59,571 nucleotides of DNA, taken from contig NZ_JAGEMO020000040.1 in NCBI RefSeq assembly GCF_017921975.2, forward strand, positions 1-59,571. Reading direction: 5' to 3'. Positions 7,764-16,229 of this stretch are shown one piece after another; position 1 is the stretch's first letter, and each line of letters opens with the position of its first letter. Under the pieces are notes generated by a model. The model saw only the letters and a list, made by a program, of their open reading frames with translations, had not been told where the DNA came from and ran no database searches. Origin of the DNA: Hymenobacter terricola (lineage in GTDB: Bacteria > Bacteroidota > Bacteroidia > Cytophagales > Hymenobacteraceae). A program made the position numbers and the translations under genes.

Positions 7764-10373
7764 CTAGCTGCGCCGGGGGCGCAGGGCCAGGTAGTCGAGG
7801 TAGTAGAGCACTTTTATCGACACGTTGTTATTGTGCGGCGTGTTGATGGTGTTGCTCAGGTTTTCGAAATAGAGCGGAGTGGCGGCGTTGGCCTCGAAGA
7901 AGGACGCGCCGGCGTTTTTCCAGACGATGCTGACCTGCGAGCCGGGCGCGAACCACCAGGAGTACACGGCGTCGATGTTGAAGGCGTTGAAGGTGTTGTC
8001 GCGGTTGCGGGTGTAGGTGGGCTCGGGGGTTTCGACGCCGTCGGGGTGCAGGCGGGAAAAGTCCTTGTAGTGCACGTTGCTCACGTAGTGCCGCAGCCGG
8101 ATGTTGAACGACATGCGGTTGGTGAAGGTGTAGGTGGCCGTGGCGGTGTTGGTGAAGGTGGTGACGTTGCGGCGGCCCAGGAGCACGTCGCCGGTATCGC
8201 CGCCGAAGCGGGCCAGCACCAGCGCATCCGTCGAGTCGGAACCGTCGAGGCCGCCGGCGTAGCCAATCTGGTTCAGGGCCACCGCGTAGCCGATGGAATA
8301 CACGAAGCTGAGATGGTTGCTGGCCCGGTAGCGCGGCCCCAGGGTGAGGGAGTAGCTGTTGCGGTTGCGGCGCGCGCCGTCGTCGGCGAAGAAACGGCCG
8401 GAGTAGTTGAGGTCGTAGGCGAATTTCTTGCGGTAATCGGACGACACGAAGCCGTTCAGGCCGAAGGTGGCCGGCCGGCGCACGAAGTACTTGCCGAGCG
8501 GGGCGCGGCGCGGGTCGAAGTAGTCGCGGGTGAGCGGAGAGGCGTCGAGGTTAATGCCGGTGGTGAGGAAATTCCTGGTAAAAGTGGTGTTGCCGCCCGC
8601 GTAGAGGCCCATGTCCTGGTAGAGGCCGGGGCGCTCCAGCCGCGAATACGACGCGCTGGCGTAGGTGATGAGCTTGTTGACTTTCCAGAACGGCTTGTAG
8701 ATGTTGTAGCTCGCGTTGATGGATTGCGAGATGTTGTTATTGGCGAAGAGCAGGCCCAAATCGTTGGGGTTGTAGCTGTGCGACTCGATGCCGTGGTCGA
8801 CGTTCCAGGTGAAGTTGCCCGAGATTTTGCCGAAATTCAGGTAATACTTGTAGCCGTCCTGGTCCGAGATTTCGTCGGTCGAGTTGAAGGCCCGGCCGCG
8901 CCGGTTGGAGTACACCACGCGGCCGTCGAGGGCGTAGGAGTTCTTCTTGTTGGCGAAGCGGAACAGGCCGCCGGTCACGTTGGCGTCGTAGGTCTGGCCG
9001 GCGCGCGTCACGTTGGTATTGATGAGGCTGACGTAGGAATTGTTCTTCAGGCTCTGGTCGAGCACCACGATGTTGTAGTTGCTCAGCGGCTGGGTCAGCA
9101 CGTCGCGGCGGGCGCCGGTGGTGCTGTCCTGCACGGTGGCGTACACGTCGTTGCTCACCGCGTTGAAGATGCCCACGCCCAGGCCGCTGCTGGTGCGGCC
9201 CGATACTTTGGTGGCGTTCAGCAGGCGCGTGACGCCGGGGTTCTGCACGATGTATTCGCCGCGGTGCAGGCTGCCGTCGTCGGCGCGGTGCGCGGTGCGG
9301 AGCTGGTCGCTCACGCCGCCGAAGCCCAGCGGCTGGGCCCCCACGCGGCGCGAATAGAACAGGCCGCCCTTGTTGAACAGCTCGGTGCCTTCGGTGAAAA
9401 ACCCCCGGTTTTCGTTGTACTGCACCTCAAACGGCGAAAGGTTGAGCACCTGGTTGTCGCTCTGCACCTGCCCGAAATCGGGCACCAGCGTGGCATCCAG
9501 CGTGAAGCTTTCGTTGATGCCCCACTTCACGTCGGCCCCGCCGTTGAAGCTGGTGGTGGTGTTTTGCTTGCCCTGCTCGTGGTAGGGGTAATGGTTGGCG
9601 TAGGCCGACACGTAGGGCGTGAGCGAGAGGCGCAGCGGCGGCTGCAAATCCTTGAGGCCGGTGAGCTGGCCCCACTGCGTCACGAAGCCGGAAACCTGGG
9701 GCTTCACCTCGTTCCAGAAAAACTTCTGCCGCGAGCTTCGCCGCTGCCGGCCAAAATTCAGGCCCCACATCTGCTCCTTGGCCTTGCTGAAGCGGATAGC
9801 GGAGTAAGGAATGCGCATTTCGGCCACCCAATCGGTGCCGCGCAGGGCGGTGCGGCTTTCCCACACGGCGTTCCAGCTGCCGTCCTCGCCGTTGGCCGGC
9901 GACTGGCGCAAATCGACCTGCACGCCGCCCGAAGTGATGATGAATTCGTAGCCGTTGAGGTGGTCGTTGTAGGTATCGAAAAACACCCCGAACCAGTCCG
10001 AATTACCGATGTTGTCCCGGTCGCTCAGCTCGCGCAGAATGGAGTCCTGCGACACATCGTGCATGATGGCGCCCACGTAAATCGCGGCGTCATCGTAGAG
10101 CACGCGCACTTCGGTGGGGTACTTTTCGGGGCGGCCCGGCGTGGGCTCCAGCTCGTAGAATTTGGAAGCGATGGGGGCCGTCTGCCACACGGCTTCGTCG
10201 AGCGCGCCGTCGAGCTTGGGTGGGGTGCTGATGCGCGTGGCCTGGAGCTGGCGCTTGGGTGCGGGCTTGGCGGCATCGGTGGCAGCCAGGGTGGTGGAGG
10301 CCGGCGGCGTCTGGCCCCGGGCAACGCCCGCCAGCACCACTAAACAAAAGAAAATCAGCAGATAAATACGCAT
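7764..10373 (-). CDS. DUF5916 protein with N-terminal CBM9-like domain
   Basis: An 869-residue exported protein. I start it at the ATG 10371-10373, which opens a signal peptide (MRIYLLIFFCLVVLAGVARG, cleaved near GQ). Residues of about 45-240 resemble the carbohydrate-binding family 9 domain: P-P-K-L-D-G-A-L-D-E-A-V-W-Q near the start and a W-D/N-rich core. The rest is the DUF5916 region, with many amphipathic beta-strands and N-E-N-R-G-F-F-T-E-G-T typical of the family, probably an outer-membrane barrel. The family is common in Bacteroidota and its function is unproven. It is the longest gene of this part and stands alone. Confidence 0.85.
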   Translation of the reverse strand: MRIYLLIFFCLVVLAGVARGQTPPASTTLAATDAAKPAPKRQLQATRISTPPKLDGALDEAVWQTAPIASKFYELEPTPGRPEKYPTEVRVLYDDAAIYVGAIMHDVSQDSILRELSDRDNIGNSDWFGVFFDTYNDHLNGYEFIITSGGVQVDLRQSPANGEDGSWNAVWESRTALRGTDWVAEMRIPYSAIRFSKAKEQMWGLNFGRQRRSSRQKFFWNEVKPQVSGFVTQWGQLTGLKDLQPPLRLSLTPYVSAYANHYPYHEQGKQNTTTSFNGGADVKWGINESFTLDATLVPDFGQVQSDNQVLNLSPFEVQYNENRGFFTEGTELFNKGGLFYSRRVGAQPLGFGGVSDQLRTAHRADDGSLHRGEYIVQNPGVTRLLNATKVSGRTSSGLGVGIFNAVSNDVYATVQDSTTGARRDVLTQPLSNYNIVVLDQSLKNNSYVSLINTNVTRAGQTYDANVTGGLFRFANKKNSYALDGRVVYSNRRGRAFNSTDEISDQDGYKYYLNFGKISGNFTWNVDHGIESHSYNPNDLGLLFANNNISQSINASYNIYKPFWKVNKLITYASASYSRLERPGLYQDMGLYAGGNTTFTRNFLTTGINLDASPLTRDYFDPRRAPLGKYFVRRPATFGLNGFVSSDYRKKFAYDLNYSGRFFADDGARRNRNSYSLTLGPRYRASNHLSFVYSIGYAVALNQIGYAGGLDGSDSTDALVLARFGGDTGDVLLGRRNVTTFTNTATATYTFTNRMSFNIRLRHYVSNVHYKDFSRLHPDGVETPEPTYTRNRDNTFNAFNIDAVYSWWFAPGSQVSIVWKNAGASFFEANAATPLYFENLSNTINTPHNNNVSIKVLYYLDYLALRPRRS

Positions 10374-10518
10374 ATACCTCCCCAAAAAAGAATTGCTTTT
10401 GGGTAGGCCAACAGATGCAGACCTTGCCCTTACCGTTGCTTGCGCCAGCCAGATTTTCGGATTAATAAATAGCTATGGCCTGGCAGTAAATTGGTTGCAC
10501 CTGGCATCGCCCTGGCAA

Positions 10519-12012
10519 TTATTTCAGCAGCTGCTCCAGAATCCGCTTCCCGTTTTGGTTGTCGGGGTTGAGTTCCACCGATTTTTGGTACATGGCAGTG
10601 GCCTGTTCTGGCTGGCCGCTTTTCACCAGCGCTTCGCCGTAGCTGTCGTAGGCATTCCAGCTTCTCGGGTAGAGCTCCAGGGTGAGTTTGAACACGGCCA
10701 GCGCCTCCTTCAACTGCCGGTTGGCCATCATCCGGTACGCCCAGTCGTTGAGGTCAACTTCCGAAGGCGCGAAGGATTTATCCTTCTTTTTCAACTCCTT
10801 AAACACGGCACTGGCCTGGTCGAAACCCCGCTTTTGCAGCTGCATGCGCAGGGCGGTAATGGGGTCGGACGCGGGGATTTCGGGGTTAAAATACCCGGCC
10901 GCTTCGTCGATAAAATCCTCGGGGTAAGCCCCGGCCAGATTGGTCAGCACGACCACCGCCAAATCATCCTGCGGGTACACGAAAAAAGCCGAGCGCCCGC
11001 CCCCGGTGGCAATCACCGCCCGGTGCCGGGCCCTGGGCTTGGCAACCCAGCCCAGGGCCCATTGCGTGGGCGTGCCGTTGTTGTAGGTGCCGGCCGTCCA
11101 GAGCGTATTCAGGGCCGTTTTGGTGCTCAGCAGCCGGCCTTGCTGCAAGGCGATGAGCCAGTGGGCCACGTCCTCGGCGGTGCTGTTCAGGCCCGAGGCG
11201 GTGCGGCGGGAGGGCGGAAATTCGGCGTAGGAATTGGTCAGCTTGCCTTCGCTGAATTTTTGCCCGTCGAGGCTGGTTTCGTACTTGTAGGTCGGGGCCA
11301 GGTGCGGAATCACCTCGCGGGAATCCGCAAACACGGTGCGGGGCATGGCCGCCACCCGAAATTGCCGCTCGCTGAACACCTGGGCAAACGGCTGGCCGCT
11401 GAGCTTATCAATGATTTTGCCCAGCAGCAGGTAGTTGGTTTGGTTGTAGCTGAACTGCTCGCCGGTCACAAAATCCATGGGCAGCGCCTGCACTTTGGCC
11501 CAGGCGGCGGCTTCGCTGCCCAGCCCGGCCAGCCCGCCGGTGCCCGGGCTCAGTACCCGCAACACATCGGGCAGCCCCGAAACGTGCGTGAGCAGCTGCC
11601 GGATGGTGACGGGCTGCCAGGCCGCCGGCAGTCCGTCGAGGTAGCGGGATACCGGCGCTGTTAACGCCACTTTGCCGGCTTCCACTAGCTGCATCACGGC
11701 AACGCCGGTAAAAGCCTTGGTGCAGGAATTGATGGCAAAAATGCTCTGGTTGGTGACCGGAATGGAGTCCTGCAGATTAGCCCAGCCGTAGGATTGCAGC
11801 AGCGCCACGCGGCCGTGCTGCACCACCGCCACCTGCAGGCCGGGAATGCGCCGCTCCTGCATCACGCGGCGCAGCATGGTTTCCAGGCCGGCCGCCGGCA
11901 AAGGAGCGGCCGTAGTGGCAGCCGGCGCCACCGGCTGCTGGCCGTGCGCCAGCAAACCGGCCAGCAGGCACAGGGCCACGGCAGCGCCCCGGCTGATTTT
12001 CTTTCCAGTCAT
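10519..12012 (-). CDS. Serine beta-lactamase-fold hydrolase (class C type) with C-terminal TPR
   Basis: A 497-residue exported protein with a signal peptide to about residue 25 and a class C beta-lactamase/D,D-peptidase domain up to about residue 365. The nucleophile motif is S96-C-T-K99. The second motif reads Y189-N-Q instead of the usual Y-S/A-N, and the third is A-T-G-G-G at 335-339 where H/K-T-G is typical. A short TPR-like tail follows (Y-P-R-S-W-N-A-Y-D-S-Y-G-E-A-L). It lies 178 bases downstream of the M56 sensor gene on the same strand, so it may be an output of the BlaI system. True antibiotic hydrolysis is not implied; esterase or peptidase activity is as likely. Confidence 0.85.
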   Translation of the reverse strand: MTGKKISRGAAVALCLLAGLLAHGQQPVAPAATTAAPLPAAGLETMLRRVMQERRIPGLQVAVVQHGRVALLQSYGWANLQDSIPVTNQSIFAINSCTKAFTGVAVMQLVEAGKVALTAPVSRYLDGLPAAWQPVTIRQLLTHVSGLPDVLRVLSPGTGGLAGLGSEAAAWAKVQALPMDFVTGEQFSYNQTNYLLLGKIIDKLSGQPFAQVFSERQFRVAAMPRTVFADSREVIPHLAPTYKYETSLDGQKFSEGKLTNSYAEFPPSRRTASGLNSTAEDVAHWLIALQQGRLLSTKTALNTLWTAGTYNNGTPTQWALGWVAKPRARHRAVIATGGGRSAFFVYPQDDLAVVVLTNLAGAYPEDFIDEAAGYFNPEIPASDPITALRMQLQKRGFDQASAVFKELKKKDKSFAPSEVDLNDWAYRMMANRQLKEALAVFKLTLELYPRSWNAYDSYGEALVKSGQPEQATAMYQKSVELNPDNQNGKRILEQLLK

Positions 12013-12067
12013 GTTTTTTGATTTTTAACGGGTAGTCGCGGCCCTCAGCAATGGCAGCAAAACGGCA

Positions 12068-12143
12068 CGGCGGGCCCTGGCACCAAGGTAACCCGGGTGA
12101 CTGCAGTAGCTACGCGGGTTGCAGGTGGTGCCGGGGCCCGTCG
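12068..12143 (-). other. 76-base stem-loop between sensor-protease and serine hydrolase genes
   Basis: Arms 12068-12085 and 12126-12143 are complementary at 16 of 18 positions. Inside them lies a second stem, AACCCG at 12090-12095 with CGGGTT at 12115-12120. On the minus strand the stem ends shortly before TTTT, then 55 bases of leader run to the hydrolase ATG. It could act as an attenuator, a partial terminator or an mRNA-stability element. Confidence 0.6.
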
Positions 12144-12190
12144 CTGCATGCGGGCGAAAAAATGCCCTGGCAAGGCCGCCGGGGCTTCCC

Positions 12191-15082
12191 CTATTCGTCC
12201 GACGAAATGGTCACGTTGTACTTGTTGCCATTTTCGTTGCCCGTGAGCTTGCGGTATTTCTCCGCCAGCTTATCCGACTGCTTTTTGCCGTTCACGGTCA
12301 GCCCCGAATTGTTCAGCTGCAGCTGAAAGCTCTTGTCGTCCGAGCCAATCAGGCCGTCTTTGCGCAGCTCGTTGCGCAGCGTCTCCGTGTCGACACGCGG
12401 CGGCTTGGGCGGTGCGGGCGGCGCCATTGGGGCCATGGGCGCCAGGGGCGGCAGCGGGGCACGTGGCACGCGCGGCGGCCGGGGCGGGCGCGGCAGGTCG
12501 GAGCTGTTGCTTGTGCTGGTGTTTGTGTCGCTGTTGCGGGTTATCACCATGGCTCCTTTGGGGCCCATTTTGCGGCCGGGGTGGGTGCTTGCGTACAGCT
12601 TCAGGTATTTCTGAAATACCGGCTGGGACTGCTCCTTGCCGTTTATCGTCAGGCTGCTGCCCGTGAGCCGGAGCTGGAAGTTCTCCTTGTTCTTAATCAG
12701 GCCGTCTTTCGCCAGCTGGTCCACCAGGGCGTCGTCCTCCTGGTCGCGGCGGCGGTCAGCGCGCTCCTGCTCCCGGTCGGACTGCTCGCGTTTGTGGTCG
12801 GCGCGCTCCCGGTCACGGTCGTCCTGTTCCCGGTCGCGGTCGGCCTGGCTTTGCTCCAGGTCCTGCTGCTCCTGCTGGCGGTCGCGCAGCTCAGCCTCCC
12901 GGTCGCGCATTTCCTCGTTTAGCTTGCTGAATTGCTCGTCCATCGTCCGGTTATCGGCCCCGTTCAAGCGCAGGCGCTTCATCGAGGAGGCACTTTCCAG
13001 CTGCTTCCGCGCAGCCTGCACTTTCTCCAGCTCCCGGCTGATGCGCTTGCGCTGCTCGGCACCGAGGGATTTCACGGCCCCGGCTTCGCGCAGGGCGCGC
13101 TCGGCGGCGTGCAGGGCATCGCGCTGGGCGTCCAGGCTCGGGCCATTGCCGGGGTTCTGCATCCGGAAATTCCGGTTAAAATTCCCGTTGAAACCGCCGT
13201 TGAAGCTCTTGTTGAACTGCTCGGCATACAGTTTTTCGGCATACCGTTTCTCGGCCAGCTGCTTTTGCGGCTGCGGAAACTGGAACTGGTAATTGAAGCT
13301 CCGCTCCATATCGCGCTCTACTTTCCGCTCAAATTGGCGCTGGTCGCCGGCATCTTTCCGGAACACAAAGGCCCTCGCCTCGGGAAAGTCCTGTGGCATT
13401 ACCTGGATGATTTGGACCTGCTGGCCCTTGCCGTCCTGGCCTTTGTCTTTGATTTTGAGCTTGCCCTGGCCAGTTTCGGTGTCCACGCGCTGGCCGTTCA
13501 CCACGAGGTCGGTGAGGCGGCCTTTCTTATCCTTTGTGATAACCACCGTGCCCGGCTGGCCGGGGAAAGGGCGCGGGCCATACTCGAAACCGTTCTGGCT
13601 GGCGCGGCGGTTGCGGCGGTTGCGGCCCGGCGGGTCCTGGCCCGGCTGGTCATCGGCGGGCGGCTGCGGAGCGTCCGCGCCCGGTCCGTGCTGCGTCACC
13701 GTCGTTTCGGAGCGCACGTTGCCGGACTGGTCCGGCGCTGGTGGGGCCGGCGCGGTGGTTGTAGTCGTCGTAGTGCTACTGGTGCCGGTCACCCGTTTGG
13801 TGGTGTCGGCAGAGCTGGCCGACTTGGGAGTCGGGGTCGTTTGAGCCGGGCCCGTCTGCCAGTCAAATGCCGTGGGCTTCTTCTCCGGCGTAGTCGGCTG
13901 CGCTAAGGGCCCGGCCAGGGCCACGCTGCTGCCCAGCAGGCCCAGCCCGCCCAGCACCAGCGCGCCAGCCATAATCCCCTCGGCCAGCGTGGGCGCGGCC
14001 GGGCGGCGCTGCACCAGGCGGCGCACCCGGTTCAGCAGCGCCCCGCGCCCGCCGATGGCGGCCAGGGCCAGGCGTGGCGCGGTGGGCACCACGGCGCTCT
14101 GGCTCCACTCGGCCAGGGCGGTGAGGGCGCGGGCCAGCCGGAGCGGGTCGCCGCCCACGAGGGCCGTGGCGGTGTCGTCGCAGCAATTTTCGCGCTCGGC
14201 ACGCACACAATTGGCCATAAACCACACCGCCGGATGGTAGAAGAACAGCACCTCGGCCACCGTTTGCAGCAGGTTCACGAGGTAGTCGCGGCGCAATACG
14301 TGGGCCAGCTCGTGGGCCAGAACAGCTTCCAGATAAGCGGGCGAAAGCCCCGCCACCGTGCCCAAAGGCAGTAAAATCACGGGCCGAAGGTGGCCCACCA
14401 CCAGCGGCACCTGCACCAGCGCCGATTCCAGCAGCGCCACCGGCCGGCGTATTCCGCTACGAGCCGCCAGGGCCGCCAGCCGCTCCTGCCACACGGCCGG
14501 CAGCGGGCGCACCCGGTAGCGCCGCAGCCGCTGCACATACAGCAGGCCGCCCAGCATGCGCAGGCTCATGGCCAGCAGGCCCAGCAGCCAGGCCACCACC
14601 AGCAGCGGCAGGTGGTTGTCGAAATACCGCAGGCCGGTTTGCAAAGCCTGGCTGAGGGGTTGAGGAGTTGAATGCGCCTCCAACCGACGCCCGGCCACTA
14701 CCGCCACCGGGCCGCTTTTCACATTTGCTTCGGTGGTTACTTGCCCAATAGGGCCAGCGGCGGCCGAAACATTGGCCACAGGCTTTCCAGCCGGCTTCAG
14801 TGGCAGCACCCGAGTGCCTTGCAAGGTGCCGGGGCGCAACATTCCCCCGTTGCCCGCACCGGCATTAAAATACAGCCCAAACGTGATGCCGGCCAGCGCC
14901 ACCACCATGCCCAGCGCCCCGGCCGAAGCCACGTAGCGCACCTCCGCCCGCTGCCGACGCAGCAGCAGCAAGGCACCCGCCAGCACGGCGGCTACCAGCG
15001 CCCCCTGCCACAGCGAGTGCAGCAGCGTCCACCCAAGGGCCCGCGTCAGCGCGGGCGAAACGAAGTTCTCAAGCGTGCTCAT
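12191..15082 (-). CDS. M56-family (BlaR1-like) membrane sensor metalloprotease with long repeat-rich tail
   Basis: A 963-residue protein from the ATG at 15080-15082. Hydrophobic segments lie at about residues 19-41, 51-72, 158-183 and 367-391. The zinc protease motif H257-E-L-A-H261 with a downstream R-A-E-R-E glutamate (E296) is the gluzincin site of BlaR1/MecR1. Such proteins sense a signal and trigger cleavage of BlaI-type repressors. No penicillin-binding sensor domain is present. Instead there is a 570-residue tail: a Thr/Pro-rich linker, an F-N-G/F-N-R-N-F stretch, seven-residue D-R-E/D-R-D repeats, and two copies of a roughly 46-residue module. The gene overlaps blaI's 3' end by 14 bases, indicating cotranscription and coupling. 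Confidence 0.88.
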   Translation of the reverse strand: MSTLENFVSPALTRALGWTLLHSLWQGALVAAVLAGALLLLRRQRAEVRYVASAGALGMVVALAGITFGLYFNAGAGNGGMLRPGTLQGTRVLPLKPAGKPVANVSAAAGPIGQVTTEANVKSGPVAVVAGRRLEAHSTPQPLSQALQTGLRYFDNHLPLLVVAWLLGLLAMSLRMLGGLLYVQRLRRYRVRPLPAVWQERLAALAARSGIRRPVALLESALVQVPLVVGHLRPVILLPLGTVAGLSPAYLEAVLAHELAHVLRRDYLVNLLQTVAEVLFFYHPAVWFMANCVRAERENCCDDTATALVGGDPLRLARALTALAEWSQSAVVPTAPRLALAAIGGRGALLNRVRRLVQRRPAAPTLAEGIMAGALVLGGLGLLGSSVALAGPLAQPTTPEKKPTAFDWQTGPAQTTPTPKSASSADTTKRVTGTSSTTTTTTTAPAPPAPDQSGNVRSETTVTQHGPGADAPQPPADDQPGQDPPGRNRRNRRASQNGFEYGPRPFPGQPGTVVITKDKKGRLTDLVVNGQRVDTETGQGKLKIKDKGQDGKGQQVQIIQVMPQDFPEARAFVFRKDAGDQRQFERKVERDMERSFNYQFQFPQPQKQLAEKRYAEKLYAEQFNKSFNGGFNGNFNRNFRMQNPGNGPSLDAQRDALHAAERALREAGAVKSLGAEQRKRISRELEKVQAARKQLESASSMKRLRLNGADNRTMDEQFSKLNEEMRDREAELRDRQQEQQDLEQSQADRDREQDDRDRERADHKREQSDREQERADRRRDQEDDALVDQLAKDGLIKNKENFQLRLTGSSLTINGKEQSQPVFQKYLKLYASTHPGRKMGPKGAMVITRNSDTNTSTSNSSDLPRPPRPPRVPRAPLPPLAPMAPMAPPAPPKPPRVDTETLRNELRKDGLIGSDDKSFQLQLNNSGLTVNGKKQSDKLAEKYRKLTGNENGNKYNVTISSDE

Positions 15083-15494
15083 CGTCGTCGGAAGTAGCGG
15101 TGGAGTTTTGGATTTCAATGTCGTTGAGCAGGCGGCGGATTTGCGCCAGCTCGTCGGCCGAAGTCTGGCGGCTGCCCAGGGCCTGCATCACCAGCTTCAG
15201 GGCCGAGCCGCCGAAGGTGGCGTCCACGAACTTGTTGAGGAGCAGCCCCTGGGTTTCCTGCTCACGCACCGCGGCCCGGTACACGTGGCTGCGGTCGGCA
15301 TCGTCGCGCCGCACCAGGGCCTTTTCCAGCATCAGCTGCAAAATCTTGAGCGTGGTGGTGTAGCCCACTTCCGCCTGGCGGCGCTGGCTCAGGTTGTCGT
15401 TGATGGCCCGCACGGTGGCGGGCCCGTGCTGCCAGAGCACGTGCAGGATTTCCAGTTCGGAATCCGTAGGTTTGGGGGGCGGGGCCTTGCTCAT
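15069..15494 (-). CDS. BlaI/MecI/CopY-family repressor
   Basis: A 141-residue winged-helix repressor. It opens T-D-S-E-L-E-I-L-H-V-L-W-Q-H-G-P-A-T-V, which matches the first helices of BlaI. The recognition-helix region is G-Y-T-T-T-L-K-I-L-Q-L-M, and the dimerisation region includes the family's F-V-D-A-T-F-G-G-S. BlaI proteins dimerise on short palindromes and are removed by proteolysis when the partner M56 protease is activated. It is first in the operon with the M56 gene, and three palindromes lie directly upstream, so autoregulation is strongly suggested. The partner signal may be cell-wall stress rather than a beta-lactam. Confidence 0.93.
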   Translation of the reverse strand: MSKAPPPKPTDSELEILHVLWQHGPATVRAINDNLSQRRQAEVGYTTTLKILQLMLEKALVRRDDADRSHVYRAAVREQETQGLLLNKFVDATFGGSALKLVMQALGSRQTSADELAQIRRLLNDIEIQNSTATSDDDEHA

Positions 15495-15513
15495 ACTGAA
15501 AGATACGAGGTTA

Positions 15514-15597
15514 CTACGAATTATTTCGTAGGATGAGGCAAAGATGGTACGAAGCGGTTCGTAGTTGCAAGAAGGTTATACGAATTATTTCGTATAA
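15514..15597 (-). promoter_or_regulatory. Triple palindromic operator and promoter of the BlaI operon
   Basis: Three palindromes share TACGAA-N4-TTCGTA: O1 15514-15531 (7-base arms), O2 15548-15563 (6-base arms, spacer GCGG) and O3 15576-15597 (9-base arms). Their centres are 33 and 31 bases apart, close to three DNA turns, so dimers would sit on one face. On the minus strand a candidate -33 TTG (15568-15570) and -7 CATCTTTG (15539-15546) bracket O2. Bound repressor would therefore cover the promoter core. Confidence 0.8.
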
Positions 15598-15683
15598 TTC
15601 CCATAAATCTACCCAACCAACTGGATTACAGGCCTATAATTTTCTGACAAAGCGCTGTATCACTTCCTCTTGCTTCCGCGATT

Positions 15684-16058
15684 TTAGGAATTTGGCGCTT
15701 GCTTGCGCCGTTGCACCAGCGTCACCCGGGCCCGGTGGCAAATGCCGCCCAGCGGCGGATTGAACTTGCTGACGCTGATTTTCACCTTCCGGACGTGCGG
15801 CAATTCGGCCATAATGCGGTCGAGCACGCGGTGGGCTACGTGCTCCAGCAGCCGGGCGGGGGCGCGCATTTCTTCGGCCACGAGGCGGTAGAGAACTTCG
15901 TAATTCACCGTCTGGGTCAGTTTATCCGACTCGCCGGCCGCCAGCAGGTCGGTGCTGATGTACAGGTCCACGCCGTACTTATTCCCAATCTTCTGCTCTT
16001 CGTCGTAGTAGCCGTGGAAGGCAAAAAACTCCAGCCCTTCGAGTGCGATTTGGCCCAT
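15684..16058 (-). CDS. folB: Dihydroneopterin aldolase
   Basis: A 124-residue FolB. It starts I-A-L-E-G-L-E-F-F-A-F-H-G-Y-Y-D-E-E, the conserved strand with the pterin-contacting glutamate and histidine. It has V-N-Y-E-V-L-Y-R-L-V in the middle and V-R-K-V-K-I-S-V-S-K-F-N-P-P near the end, where the conserved active-site lysine (K/S-K) lies. The enzyme cleaves 7,8-dihydroneopterin in folate synthesis in the cytosol. folE is about 27 kb away. Its leader holds two perfect 16-base repeats (16062-16101). Confidence 0.93.
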   Translation of the reverse strand: MGQIALEGLEFFAFHGYYDEEQKIGNKYGVDLYISTDLLAAGESDKLTQTVNYEVLYRLVAEEMRAPARLLEHVAHRVLDRIMAELPHVRKVKISVSKFNPPLGGICHRARVTLVQRRKQAPNS

Positions 16059-16061
16059 GGT

Positions 16062-16101
16062 GGTGAGGTGGTGGGGTAGTGAAATGGTGAGGTGGTGGGG
16101 T
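16062..16101. repeat. Two perfect 16-base direct repeats in the folB leader
   Basis: GGTGAGGTGGTGGGGT occurs at 16062-16077 and 16086-16101, separated by AGTGAAAT (24-base period). The first copy begins four bases before the folB start codon on the minus strand. A looser relative of this purine-rich sequence stands before the barrel gene at about 5080-5125. Confidence 0.8.
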
Positions 16102-16147
16102 TCGGGCTATTGACTAAGCCTCTGCCCTATCTGGCGCAAAGGTTGCC

Positions 16148-16181
16148 GCAGAAGAAAAGAAAGCCCGTCCAATGGACGGGC
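16148..16181 (-). terminator. Rho-independent terminator after divIVA
   Basis: GCCCGTCC (16163-16170) and GGACGGGC (16174-16181) form an 8-base GC stem with a 3-base loop. On the minus strand it is followed by TTTCTTTTCTTC. It lies 49 bases past the divIVA stop and separates it from folB. Confidence 0.85.
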
Positions 16182-16229
16182 TCTACCGGATTCAGGCACA
16201 AAATCCGACCAGGTCGTCGAATCCGCGGT

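Noticed and set aside
7833..10343. Long open frame (836 codons) on the plus strand opposite the DUF5916 gene
   Set aside because: Composition is Gly/Val/His-rich without any motif or signal; it mirrors the third-position GC of the real minus-strand gene.
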